A stretch of 64,000 bases of DNA, taken from the NCBI RefSeq assembly GCF_014803405.1, contig NZ_JACYFG010000040.1, positions 186,001-250,000 on the forward strand. The letters are read 5' to 3'. Position 1 is the stretch's first letter. Each line of letters begins with the position of its first letter. The notes below the pieces were generated by a model. That model worked only from the letters and a program-made list of their open reading frames with translations. It was not told where the DNA came from and made no database searches. The stretch comes from Pelagicoccus enzymogenes (GTDB lineage Bacteria; Verrucomicrobiota; Verrucomicrobiia; Opitutales; Opitutaceae). The translations under genes and the position numbers were made by a program. Below are positions 1 through 7,189 of the stretch, piece by piece.

Positions 1-103
1 CATATGGGGGCGCGAAAAATTTCAGGATCCGGCCAAACGATCCGACCGCTGGAGCGTTTCCAGCTCGGCCAGAGCCGCTAACCGGACCTCAGTAAAACCT
101 TAA
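1..103 (+). other. Possible 3' end of a gene entering from the left, unresolved
   Basis: All three forward frames are open from base 1 and stop at 79-81, 93-95 and 101-103. A gene may therefore end here, but I cannot tell which frame is used and recognise no protein. A short inverted repeat (CTGGA, 5-base loop, TCCAG) lies at 49-63. No CIRCE (HrcA operator) element is visible before groES in the bases present. Confidence 0.2.
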
Positions 104-124
104 CAATCCAAAAGGAGAACAGAC

Positions 125-430
125 ATGTCCGTAGTTGCAAAACCGAACATCAAACCGCTCGGCACGCGCGCCCTCGTGCACCGCATCGAGGAAAACGAAA
201 CCCAAGTGGGCGGCATCTACATCCCCGATTCCGCCAAGGAAAAGCCCCAGCAGGCCGAGGTCATCGCAGTAGGCCCCGGCGAGCTAAAGGACGGAAAGGC
301 CACCCCCTTGCCCGTCAAGGAAGGCGACCGCGTGCTGCTCAGCAAGTACGCCGGCACCGACATCAAGTTTGACGGAGAGGACTACCAGCTCGTCCGAGAA
401 GACGACATCCTCGCCATCATCGAATCATAA
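125..430 (+). CDS. groES: Co-chaperonin GroES
   Basis: Cytoplasmic 10-kDa chaperonin that caps the GroEL ring and closes the folding chamber. The 101-residue product has the Cpn10 layout: an N-terminal strand ([12 protein letters not shown]), the mobile loop around residues 22-36 ([18 protein letters not shown]) and the C-terminal [24 protein letters not shown] block. The start is supported by AAAGGAGAA about 8 bases upstream. groEL follows 23 bases after the stop, so the two form the usual bicistronic operon. Length is slightly above the typical 95-97 residues. Confidence 0.97.
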   Translation: MSVVAKPNIKPLGTRALVHRIEENETQVGGIYIPDSAKEKPQQAEVIAVGPGELKDGKATPLPVKEGDRVLLSKYAGTDIKFDGEDYQLVREDDILAIIES

Positions 431-453
431 ACCAATCACCGGAGAATCAAAGC

Positions 454-2085
454 ATGAGCAAGAAGCAACTCGTGTTCGACGAATCGGCCCGCAAGAAAAT
501 CCTGCGCGGAGTCGAAACCCTCGCCAACGCCGTCAAGGTCACCATGGGACCGAAAGGACGAAACGTTCTCATCGGCAAGAAATATGGCGCCCCCAAGTCA
601 ACCAAAGACGGCGTCACCGTAGCCAAGGAGATCGAACTCTCCGACCCCTACGAAAACATGGGAGCCCAGTTGGCTCGCGAAGTCGCGTCCAAGACCGCCG
701 ACTCCGCAGGCGACGGCACCACCACCGCCACCGTGCTCGCTCACGCCATCTATAAGGAAGGTCTCAAGTCCGTAGCCGCCGGATCGAACCCGATCTACCT
801 CAAGCGCGGAATCGACCAAGCCACCGACACCCTCGTACAGAGCCTGCACAAACTTTCCAAGGAAGTCTCCGGCAACGACGAGATCCGCCAAGTCGCCACC
901 GTATCCGCAAACTGGGACAGCGAGATCGGCGACATCATAGCGGAAGCCATGGACAAAGTCGGCAAGGACGGTACCATCACCGTCGAAGAAGCCAAGTCCA
1001 TGGAAACCACGCTCGACGTCGTGGAGGGCATGCAGTTCGACAAGGGCTTCCTTAGCCCCTACTTCTGCACCGACGCCGAAGCCCAAGAGGCTGTATTGGA
1101 AAATCCATACATCCTCTGCTTCGAGAAGAAAATTAGCAACCTCAAGGACTTGCTTCCGCTACTTCAGGAAGTATCCAAGCAAGGTAAGCCGCTGCTCGTC
1201 ATCGCCGAAGATATCGAAGGCGAGGCCCTCGCCACACTCGTGGTCAACAAGATACGAGGCACCCTCGACGTGGCTGCCGTCAAGGCCCCAGGCTTCGGTG
1301 ACCGCCGCAAAGCCATGATGCAGGACATCGCCGCCCTCACCGGCGCCAAGTTCATCAGCGAAGACCTCGGCATCAAACTCGAGAGCGTCAAACTCGACGA
1401 CCTCGGAAGCGCCAAACGCGTCACCATCACCAAGGAAGACACCACTATCATCGAAGGCGCCGGCTCCAAGTCAGACATCGAAGGCCGCGTGAAGCAGATC
1501 CGCCGCCAGATCGAGGAAACCAACTCCGACTACGACCGCGAAAAGCTGCAGGAACGCCTCGCCAAGCTCGCGGGAGGCGTAGCCGTCATCAACGTCGGAG
1601 CCGCTACCGAGCCGGAACTCAAAGAAAAGAAGGACCGCGTAGACGACGCCCTGCACGCCACTCGAGCCGCCGTCGCCGAAGGCATCCTGCCGGGTGGAGG
1701 CGTGGCCCTGCTACGAGCCGCCTCAGAGCTCGACCAAGCAATTGCCAAGATGGACGAAGGCGACCTCAAGCAAGGCGCCCGCATCGTGCGCCGCGCCATC
1801 GAGGCGCCCTTGCGCCAGCTCTGCGAAAACGCGGGAATCGAGGGTGCCTCGGTCGTCGTCGAAGTCCTCAAACGCAAAGGCAACGAAGGCTACAACGTGG
1901 CCACTGGCGCCTACGAGGACCTCTTGAAAGCTGGCGTCGTCGATCCCACCAAGGTCACACGCCAAGCCCTGCAAAACGCAGCCAGCATCGCCGGCCTGCT
2001 TCTCACTACCGACTGCATGATCACCGATGCGCCGGAAAAGAAGAAAGAAGCCGTCACCGCCGGAGGCGAGGACTACGACTACTAA
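454..2085 (+). CDS. groEL: Chaperonin GroEL (Hsp60)
   Basis: ATP-driven 14-mer that folds non-native proteins in the cytoplasm with GroES. The 543-residue product shows the nucleotide motif [11 protein letters not shown] (about residues 86-96), the equatorial signature [20 protein letters not shown] containing the catalytic Asp, and an apical domain with [21 protein letters not shown] ribosome binding site precedes the ATG. The tail ends GGEDYDY and lacks the Gly-Gly-Met repeats of many GroELs. This may indicate a paralog with specialised clients, though tail variants are known among housekeeping copies too. A strong terminator follows. Confidence 0.97.
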   Translation: MSKKQLVFDESARKKILRGVETLANAVKVTMGPKGRNVLIGKKYGAPKSTKDGVTVAKEIELSDPYENMGAQLAREVASKTADSAGDGTTTATVLAHAIYKEGLKSVAAGSNPIYLKRGIDQATDTLVQSLHKLSKEVSGNDEIRQVATVSANWDSEIGDIIAEAMDKVGKDGTITVEEAKSMETTLDVVEGMQFDKGFLSPYFCTDAEAQEAVLENPYILCFEKKISNLKDLLPLLQEVSKQGKPLLVIAEDIEGEALATLVVNKIRGTLDVAAVKAPGFGDRRKAMMQDIAALTGAKFISEDLGIKLESVKLDDLGSAKRVTITKEDTTIIEGAGSKSDIEGRVKQIRRQIEETNSDYDREKLQERLAKLAGGVAVINVGAATEPELKEKKDRVDDALHATRAAVAEGILPGGGVALLRAASELDQAIAKMDEGDLKQGARIVRRAIEAPLRQLCENAGIEGASVVVEVLKRKGNEGYNVATGAYEDLLKAGVVDPTKVTRQALQNAASIAGLLLTTDCMITDAPEKKKEAVTAGGEDYDY

Positions 2086-2113
2086 GTATCGAACCTATCA
2101 CTACAAACCAAAC

Positions 2114-2150
2114 GAGGGCCACCCTTCCGGGGTGGCCCTCTTCGTTTTTT
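2114..2150 (+). terminator. Intrinsic terminator of groES-groEL
   Basis: Ten-base-pair stem GAGGGCCACC / GGTGGCCCTC with a 7-base loop, followed by TTCGTTTTTT, about 30 bases after the groEL stop. Confidence 0.93.
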
Positions 2151-2317
2151 AGAACCTTAGCCAAACCTTCTGTCGCTGTTCCACAAAACAGGATCGGCGA
2201 AACCCAATTCCGAACAGTGCGTCAACCTGACGCAGCCCTGAGTCCAAGCGACACAACCATACCGACTTAAATCCCCACATATTATTCTGCTGCAACATGT
2301 TACAAACACACCAGAGC

Positions 2318-2333
2318 TGGCATTCGCGATGCA
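2318..2333 (+). promoter_or_regulatory. Sigma-54-like promoter element before hsp20
   Basis: TGGCATTCGCGATGCA has GG and GC separated by exactly 10 bases, as in -24/-12 promoters (consensus TGGCACG-N4-TTGCW); 9 of 12 defined positions match. It lies 66 bases before the Hsp20 ATG, giving a leader of about 55 bases. The same TGGCATT-N5-TGCA pattern occurs before the Hsp20 pair at 24354. This is an inference from pattern only. Confidence 0.5.
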
Positions 2334-2399
2334 TGATGAAAGCTGCAGTTTTGCCAACCTTTGAGGTGGACATTAACAATCAAGAAGGAGGAACGAAAG

Positions 2400-2897
2400 A
2401 TGACCAACCAACTCATACCGCAGCACTGGAAAGAATCGCTCGGCGAACTCCGCGAGGAAATCGGAGAAACTGTCGACCGGTGGATATCACGGCTCAAACC
2501 TGAACAACGCAAGGAGGCCAAGAACGCGCTCGCTGAGGAAGATCCATTCTGGAATCCCATTCGCTTCGGCGGCGGACCACGCATCGAGATGGAGGAGAGC
2601 GACACTACCATCAAAATAGTCGCCGAACTCCCCGGCCTCGCCAAAGAAGACTTCCAAGTCGATCTCGACGACCGCTATCTGACCATTCGCGGAGAGAAGA
2701 GCGGACGCAATGAACGCAAGGAGGGCCACCTGCATATAAGCGAGTGCAGCTACGGATCATTCACGCGAGTCATCCCGCTCCCCTGCGAAGTCGAAAGAGA
2801 CAAGGTGAAGGCCAAGTACAAGAACGGCGAACTGCGGCTCGTCTTACCAAAAACTGAATCCGCCAAGGCTCGTCGTATCGAAATATCAGTTGAATGA
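2400..2897 (+). CDS. Small heat-shock protein, Hsp20 family
   Basis: ATP-independent holdase that binds unfolding proteins. The 165-residue product has an N-terminal arm (about residues 1-55) and an alpha-crystallin domain (about 58-155) with VAELPGLAKEDFQVDL, LTIRGEK and the hallmark NGELRLVLPK; the C-terminal IEI tripeptide near the end is the expected I-x-I anchor. AAGGAGG at 2385-2391 fixes the ATG at 2400 rather than an in-frame codon at 2361. It lies after groESL but behind a terminator and carries its own sigma-54-like element. DUF3016 follows in the same direction and may be co-transcribed. Confidence 0.93.
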   Translation: MTNQLIPQHWKESLGELREEIGETVDRWISRLKPEQRKEAKNALAEEDPFWNPIRFGGGPRIEMEESDTTIKIVAELPGLAKEDFQVDLDDRYLTIRGEKSGRNERKEGHLHISECSYGSFTRVIPLPCEVERDKVKAKYKNGELRLVLPKTESAKARRIEISVE

Positions 2898-2975
2898 AGC
2901 CCCCGAGGGCACTGCCCCGAAAGGGCAGCAAAACCGTATACGAATCATCGATACAGAGAAGGGATGGAGGAAACT

Positions 2976-3503
2976 ATGAATATCGCTAAGAAACTGGCCC
3001 TACTGACAATACTCTCAGCAATCGCCACGACTCCGAGCTCCGGAGCGACCACAACGGCCAGCGACAACATTCGCGTCTCGTTTCACGAGCCAAGCCAATT
3101 CGCGGACATCGACTACGACGGCATGAACAGCGACAAAGGTCAGCAAGTCGTGCTCGACCGTATCCGTTCAGTTTTCGCTGAATCGGCAAACAGCTGGCTT
3201 CCGCCTAGCTACCAACTGGAGGTGACCGTGCGCAACATCGACCTGGCGGGCGAGTACGAGCCGCATCGGGAGGCAAGCTTCCCCAGAGTCGTTAAGGAAA
3301 TCTACACTCCGCGAATCAAATTCGACTACCGCGTGCTTGACGCTAACGGAACGATCGTCCGCGAGGGAGCCGAAACACTTCGCAACGATTCCTTCCTATC
3401 GGATCCGGCAAGGGCATTCCGAGCCAACCAAGAAGTCGCCTACGAGGTCTCACAATTGATCAGAGACTGGAGCAACAAAATGAAGAGGGATAAGCTCTCC
3501 TGA
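2976..3503 (+). CDS. Exported DUF3016 family protein
   Basis: Function unknown. The 175-residue product opens with a signal peptide (lysines, then a hydrophobic run to about residue 24 ending SSGA), so it is predicted to be periplasmic. The remainder matches my recollection of DUF3016: VSFHEPSQFADI near the N terminus, VRNIDLAGEYEP in the middle, IYTPRIKFDYRVLDANGTIV and a C-terminal LIRDW segment. The ATG at 2976 follows a GGAGGA site; an ATG 12 bases earlier overlaps that site. A terminator follows. The downstream position to hsp20 hints at an envelope-stress role, but that is inference. Confidence 0.75.
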   Translation: MNIAKKLALLTILSAIATTPSSGATTTASDNIRVSFHEPSQFADIDYDGMNSDKGQQVVLDRIRSVFAESANSWLPPSYQLEVTVRNIDLAGEYEPHREASFPRVVKEIYTPRIKFDYRVLDANGTIVREGAETLRNDSFLSDPARAFRANQEVAYEVSQLIRDWSNKMKRDKLS

Positions 3504-3523
3504 TTAAAGATACAGGTTTCGAC

Positions 3524-3557
3524 AAGCTCCGGATAAGCGCATATCCGGAGCTTTTTT
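3524..3557 (+). terminator. Intrinsic terminator after the hsp20-DUF3016 unit
   Basis: Stem AAGCTCCGGATA / TATCCGGAGCTT with a short loop, followed by a T run, about 20 bases after the stop at 3503. Confidence 0.92.
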
Positions 3558-3874
3558 ATGCCCGATGCCCATAGTGCCCTGTCACGCTTCCAATGTCGCA
3601 TGCGACGTAACGCTGAGCTACAAGCCAGCGACCGCAGTGGACAGATCCTGCAGGGCGGACGCCGGCTAAAGCGCGGCGCTAGGTTTGTTGCCCTCTCCGA
3701 AGCGAAAAGGGGACGCTTTTCGCGTCGCCCACTCCAGTTGACAGCGCTCTCGATTTCCGCTTTTTCCTCTCATTGGCGCACCGCTCTCCCGTTCGCCATC
3801 CTCGTAGCGTTCATGGCGCCGGTGGAGAAGGTGTTCCCGCATCTTTCCCCAAACCAAACCACCCGCCAGCTCTT
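3558..3874. other. Intergenic stretch with two inverted repeats
   Basis: No convincing gene. It holds a perfect 12-base palindrome GTCGCATGCGAC (3595-3606) and a hairpin GCGAAAAG / CTTTTCGC (3702-3709 with 3716-3723, 6-base loop). Either could be an operator or a relic; no function can be assigned. The promoter of the channel gene presumably lies here. Confidence 0.5.
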
Positions 3875-5587
3875 TTGAAATTCCTCACCTCCAGCCTTGC
3901 CGCCTACAAGAAAGGCGAGTCCCGCCATCGAAACTTGCGACTGCTCGGACGCTTCTTCCTCACCCTCGTCGCCCTCGTCATCATATTCAGTGTCGTCTTT
4001 CACGTGCTGATGGCTTGGGAGGGCCAGGAGCACTCTTGGCTCACCGGCTTCTACTGGTCCCTCACCGTGATGTCTACCCTGGGTTTCGGCGACATCACCT
4101 TCCACTCGGACATCGGCCGCCTCTTCTCCATTCTGGTCCTGCTTTCCGGCGTCATTTTCCTGCTCATACTGCTGCCCTTCACCCTCATCGAATTCTTTTA
4201 CGCCCCATGGGTAGAGAGCCGCACAAAGCGCATCGTGCGCGACCGCCTTCCGGAATCCGTCAGCGGCCACGTGGTCCTGCTCAACCACGACTCCGTTTCC
4301 GCCACCCTCATCGAGAAGCTCGACCGACACGGCATCCCCTACGCCCTGCTCACCCCAGAAACCGACGAGTGCCTGCAGCTTACCGACATCGGCATCAACG
4401 CCTTCGCCGGCGATCCCAGCCAAGCGGAAAGCTACGAGCGACTCCGCCTCGAGCACGCCTCCATCGTGGCCCTCACCGGCAACGACTTCGAAAACGCTCG
4501 TCACGCCTTCAAGATCCGCTCCCTGCACGAAAAGATTCCCATAATCTCGGCCGCCGATTCCAAGTCGTCCAGCGAAGTCATCCGCCTCTCCGGCGCCAAC
4601 AAAGCCTTCCAGCTGGCTAACATCATCGGCGAGGCCCTCGCCCGCCGCACCATCGGCGGCAGCTCCTTGCACCACGTGGTGGCCAACTTCGACGAGTTGC
4701 TCATCGCCGAAGCACTCGCCGACTCCCCCGAACTGGTCGGCAAGACGCTCGCCGAAGCCAACCTGCGCAAAAACGCCGGCATCAACGTCATCGGCATCTG
4801 GGAACGCGGCGATTTCACCACCGCCCGGCCCGACGCCGTCATACACGCCAACACTGTGCTACTGCTCGCCGGATCCGAAGCTCAGCTCGAGCTCTTCGAC
4901 CAACGTTACCGAAACACCAGCAGGGACGAAGGACACGTCATCGTCATCGGGGCCGGTCGCGTCGGCACCGCCGTCTGCAAAACCCTCGACGCCCGCGACA
5001 CCGACTACCGCGTCATCGACCGTTCCGCCCGCGCCACCAAGCAATTCGGATCGCGAGCCATCACCGGCGACGCTTCCCACTTCGAAACCCTGCACTCCGC
5101 CGGGATTATCGACGCTCGCTCCGTCATCATCACCTCCCACAACGACGACCTCGAGGTCTACCTCACCATCTTCTGCCGCAAGCTTCGCCCCGACATCCAG
5201 ATCGTTTGCCGCGCCTCTGAATACAAGACCATCGGGGAGCTGCACCAAGCCGGCGCCGACATCGTGCTCTCCTACGCCTCCATCGGAGCCAACATTATCT
5301 TCAACTTCCTCAAGCACAGCGACATTCTCATGGTCGCCGAAGGGCTCAACATCTTCAAGGTGCAAGCCCCGCCCAGCCTGCACGGTCGTACCCTCGCCGA
5401 GGAAGACCTGCGAGCAAAGATCGGCTGCAACGTCATTGCCGTGCGCAGCGAGTCCGGCCTGCAAGCCCCGCCGCGACCGAGGGAGCCCCTTTCCGCAGAA
5501 GACGAACTCATCCTCATCGGCGACACCGATTCGGAAAAACGCTTCTTTGAATACCTCAACGCCCTGCCGGAGCCGCAAAAGTCCTAG
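3875..5587 (+). CDS. Potassium channel with two RCK (TrkA) modules
   Basis: Predicted inner-membrane K+ channel gated by cytoplasmic nucleotide or ion-binding RCK domains. After a short basic segment come TM1 (about residues 25-46), a pore loop with selectivity filter TLGFGD (about 68-73) and TM2 (about 82-104), the two-helix fold of Kch/MthK channels. Two consecutive TrkA-N/TrkA-C modules follow; the second has a clear Rossmann motif VIVIGAGRVGTAVCKTLD, while the first (HVVLLNHDSVSATLIEKLD) lacks the glycines. The start is uncertain: no ATG precedes TM1, and TTG 3875 is preferred over TTG 3773, whose extra residues look non-coding. No Shine-Dalgarno is obvious. Confidence 0.85.
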   Translation: MKFLTSSLAAYKKGESRHRNLRLLGRFFLTLVALVIIFSVVFHVLMAWEGQEHSWLTGFYWSLTVMSTLGFGDITFHSDIGRLFSILVLLSGVIFLLILLPFTLIEFFYAPWVESRTKRIVRDRLPESVSGHVVLLNHDSVSATLIEKLDRHGIPYALLTPETDECLQLTDIGINAFAGDPSQAESYERLRLEHASIVALTGNDFENARHAFKIRSLHEKIPIISAADSKSSSEVIRLSGANKAFQLANIIGEALARRTIGGSSLHHVVANFDELLIAEALADSPELVGKTLAEANLRKNAGINVIGIWERGDFTTARPDAVIHANTVLLLAGSEAQLELFDQRYRNTSRDEGHVIVIGAGRVGTAVCKTLDARDTDYRVIDRSARATKQFGSRAITGDASHFETLHSAGIIDARSVIITSHNDDLEVYLTIFCRKLRPDIQIVCRASEYKTIGELHQAGADIVLSYASIGANIIFNFLKHSDILMVAEGLNIFKVQAPPSLHGRTLAEEDLRAKIGCNVIAVRSESGLQAPPRPREPLSAEDELILIGDTDSEKRFFEYLNALPEPQKS

Positions 5588-5690
5588 CAGACGGCTATGA
5601 ATTGGAAACAGGCATGGCCTCGGGCGAGCCTGGCGAACCAGTCGACAGTCCTTGGGGTCTCCCGCTTTCAATTTCACCGAGACGCCGGCT

Positions 5691-6095
5691 CTAGGCCGAG
5701 TCCCGCTGAGTATGCACGTGGGCAGCAAGGGATTGAGCCTCGTCCCAAGTCTTCACCACCGTGAAAAAGTGGTCCGGCATACTGTGCAGGAAGTGAGCCT
5801 TGATAAGCTCCGCCAATCCCTCGTTCAGCGAATTCGCGCCAAAGAGGATGGTCGCTCTGATCTCCTTGGCAACGTGAGCGGAAACATAGCCGGCTGGCAT
5901 GCTGGAGGCGTCTTTGAAATCGACGTTGAAGTGGCGCACCCTCGAGAGGTCCACCAACTCGATCGCCTCTTTAGTAACGCTTGGATCATTCCGAATGTCT
6001 TCGAAGTACTGCATGATTTCATCGACCACCAGTACGCCACTGCATTCGACCTCGAGAATGCGAGCCTTCGGATTATAGCGGTATTTAACGGGCAT
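5691..6095 (-). CDS. Small STAS/SpoIIAA-like protein, copy 1
   Basis: Function unknown. A 134-residue soluble protein, no signal peptide or membrane segment. It begins MPVKYRYNPKARILEVECSG, then a helix-rich segment (DEIMQYFEDIRNDP), LVDLSRVRHFNVDF, and ends with FTVVKTWDEAQSLAAHV. This order resembles single-domain STAS/SpoIIAA-like regulators, and two other proteins in the window (13763-14206 and 58672-59067) share length, opening and closing pattern. It is convergent with the channel gene and downstream of the CDF gene on the same strand. The fold assignment is inference. Confidence 0.6.
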   Translation of the reverse strand: MPVKYRYNPKARILEVECSGVLVVDEIMQYFEDIRNDPSVTKEAIELVDLSRVRHFNVDFKDASSMPAGYVSAHVAKEIRATILFGANSLNEGLAELIKAHFLHSMPDHFFTVVKTWDEAQSLAAHVHTQRDSA

Positions 6096-6200
6096 CTTAC
6101 GGCAAAAAAAGAGCCGCTTACGTTACGACAAGGCCGCAAATTGTCAACGAGGTGCCATGCATCAGAGAACCCCCTAGAGCCCTCCTCTTCTTACCTAGGG

Positions 6201-7079
6201 TCACTCCGCCGGCTCCACATGCACGACTACATGAGTGAGCCTCAACTCTGGATCTGCCAGCAAGGCATCCTTCAACCGGTGAGAAAGCCGGTGCCCCTTC
6301 TCGATCGTCATGTCCGGAGCCACTTCCATGTGTATCTCAGCAACGAACTGCCGTCCGCTACGACGCACCATAATCGTCTCCAAACATTCGATACCTTCTA
6401 TCGAGCGGGCGACCTCTTCGATCGCGTCGATCCGGAAATCGTCTACCCTCCGATCCATAAGTTCGTCAAGGGCAGGCCGAGCAATACGAACCGCATTGAA
6501 GACGATCAGTCCCGTCACCAGCAGCGCCGCGATGTCGTCTGCCGCCTCGTAGCCTGGCCCCGCGAAAACGGCGATGCAGATGCCTAGCAGTACCCCCATC
6601 GAGGTCAGAGAATCGCTTCGATGGTGCCAGGCTTCCGCTTTGAGAGCGGGACTGCCCATCCGCTCGCCCGATCTCCGCAACACGAAGTGCAGCCACTCCT
6701 TGATGCAAATGATACCGAGCAAGATCGGGACCGTAAAAAGCGCAGGGACCTCATGCGACCGGCCGATTTCGCCAATCGCGTGATAGGCGATAAACGAGGC
6801 GGAAACCAAAAGCCCGACGCTCGCCAATAGGGCCGCGATTGCCTCCGCTTTACCATGGCCGTAGGGATGCTCGTGGTCCGCATCCTTGTCAGACACGCGA
6901 AAGCCAGTCCAAACAATAGCCGAAGAAACGATGTCCGCTAAGGACTCGACCCCATCCGCTACCAGAGCAAAGGAGTTGCCAAAAAAGCCAACCAGCAGCT
7001 TCACCCCGGCCAAGGAAACGTTGGCCAGTAGGCTCATAACGCTTAAGCGACTTGGATCAATTCCCCCAGACATACCCAA
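6201..7079 (-). CDS. Cation diffusion facilitator (CDF) metal exporter
   Basis: Inner-membrane metal/proton antiporter exporting divalent cations such as Zn, Fe or Mn. The 292-residue product has the usual six membrane segments followed by a cytoplasmic ferredoxin-like domain (about residues 210-292, ending RLTHVVVHVEPAE). Signature pieces are DGVESLADIVSS in TM2, DHEHPYGHGKAEAIAAL, and AWHHRSDSLTS in TM5. By alignment with E. coli FieF the transport site would be Glu45-Asp49-His153-Asp157, so the first ligand is Glu rather than Asp. Metal specificity cannot be called. The ATG at 7079 gives a normal N terminus. Confidence 0.92.
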   Translation of the reverse strand: MGMSGGIDPSRLSVMSLLANVSLAGVKLLVGFFGNSFALVADGVESLADIVSSAIVWTGFRVSDKDADHEHPYGHGKAEAIAALLASVGLLVSASFIAYHAIGEIGRSHEVPALFTVPILLGIICIKEWLHFVLRRSGERMGSPALKAEAWHHRSDSLTSMGVLLGICIAVFAGPGYEAADDIAALLVTGLIVFNAVRIARPALDELMDRRVDDFRIDAIEEVARSIEGIECLETIMVRRSGRQFVAEIHMEVAPDMTIEKGHRLSHRLKDALLADPELRLTHVVVHVEPAE

Positions 7080-7132
7080 TTTTCCAATACGTCAACATTC
7101 CTCGGTGCGACTGCGATAATCTACAATCAATT

Positions 7133-7167
7133 GTCCCTCCCGCAAGCGAGGCCTAACCGGGAGGGAC
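7133..7167 (-). terminator. Strong hairpin after the exported repeat protein
   Basis: Ten-base inverted repeat GTCCCTCCCG / CGGGAGGGAC with a 15-base loop, 23 bases beyond the stop at 7190 on the minus strand. There is no clear U tract, so it may be a weak terminator or a 3'-end-protecting stem. Confidence 0.45.
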
Positions 7168-7189
7168 AGCCGCGACAACCTTCTCGGGC

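Noticed and set aside
49-66. GG-N10-GC pattern (TGGAGCGTTTCCAGCT) before groES
   Set aside because: Only the invariant dinucleotides fit the sigma-54 consensus; the CA of TGGCA is missing and the sequence is better explained as a small inverted repeat.
1-124. Possible CIRCE operator before groES
   Set aside because: No TTAGCACTC-N9-GAGTGCTAA repeat or near match is present in the bases available; it could still lie upstream of the window.
2912-2928. Hairpin CTGCCC/GGGCAG after hsp20
   Set aside because: The stem is short and there is no T run, so I do not call it a terminator; the DUF3016 gene may be read through.
3770-4846. A 358-codon open frame on the minus strand
   Set aside because: It is the complement of the potassium channel gene; the Gly/Val/Glu-rich translation is typical of antisense frames in GC-rich DNA.
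5652-6587. A 311-codon open frame on the plus strand
   Set aside because: It runs antisense through the STAS-like and CDF genes, whose products have clear family motifs; its own translation is compositionally odd and shows no motif.
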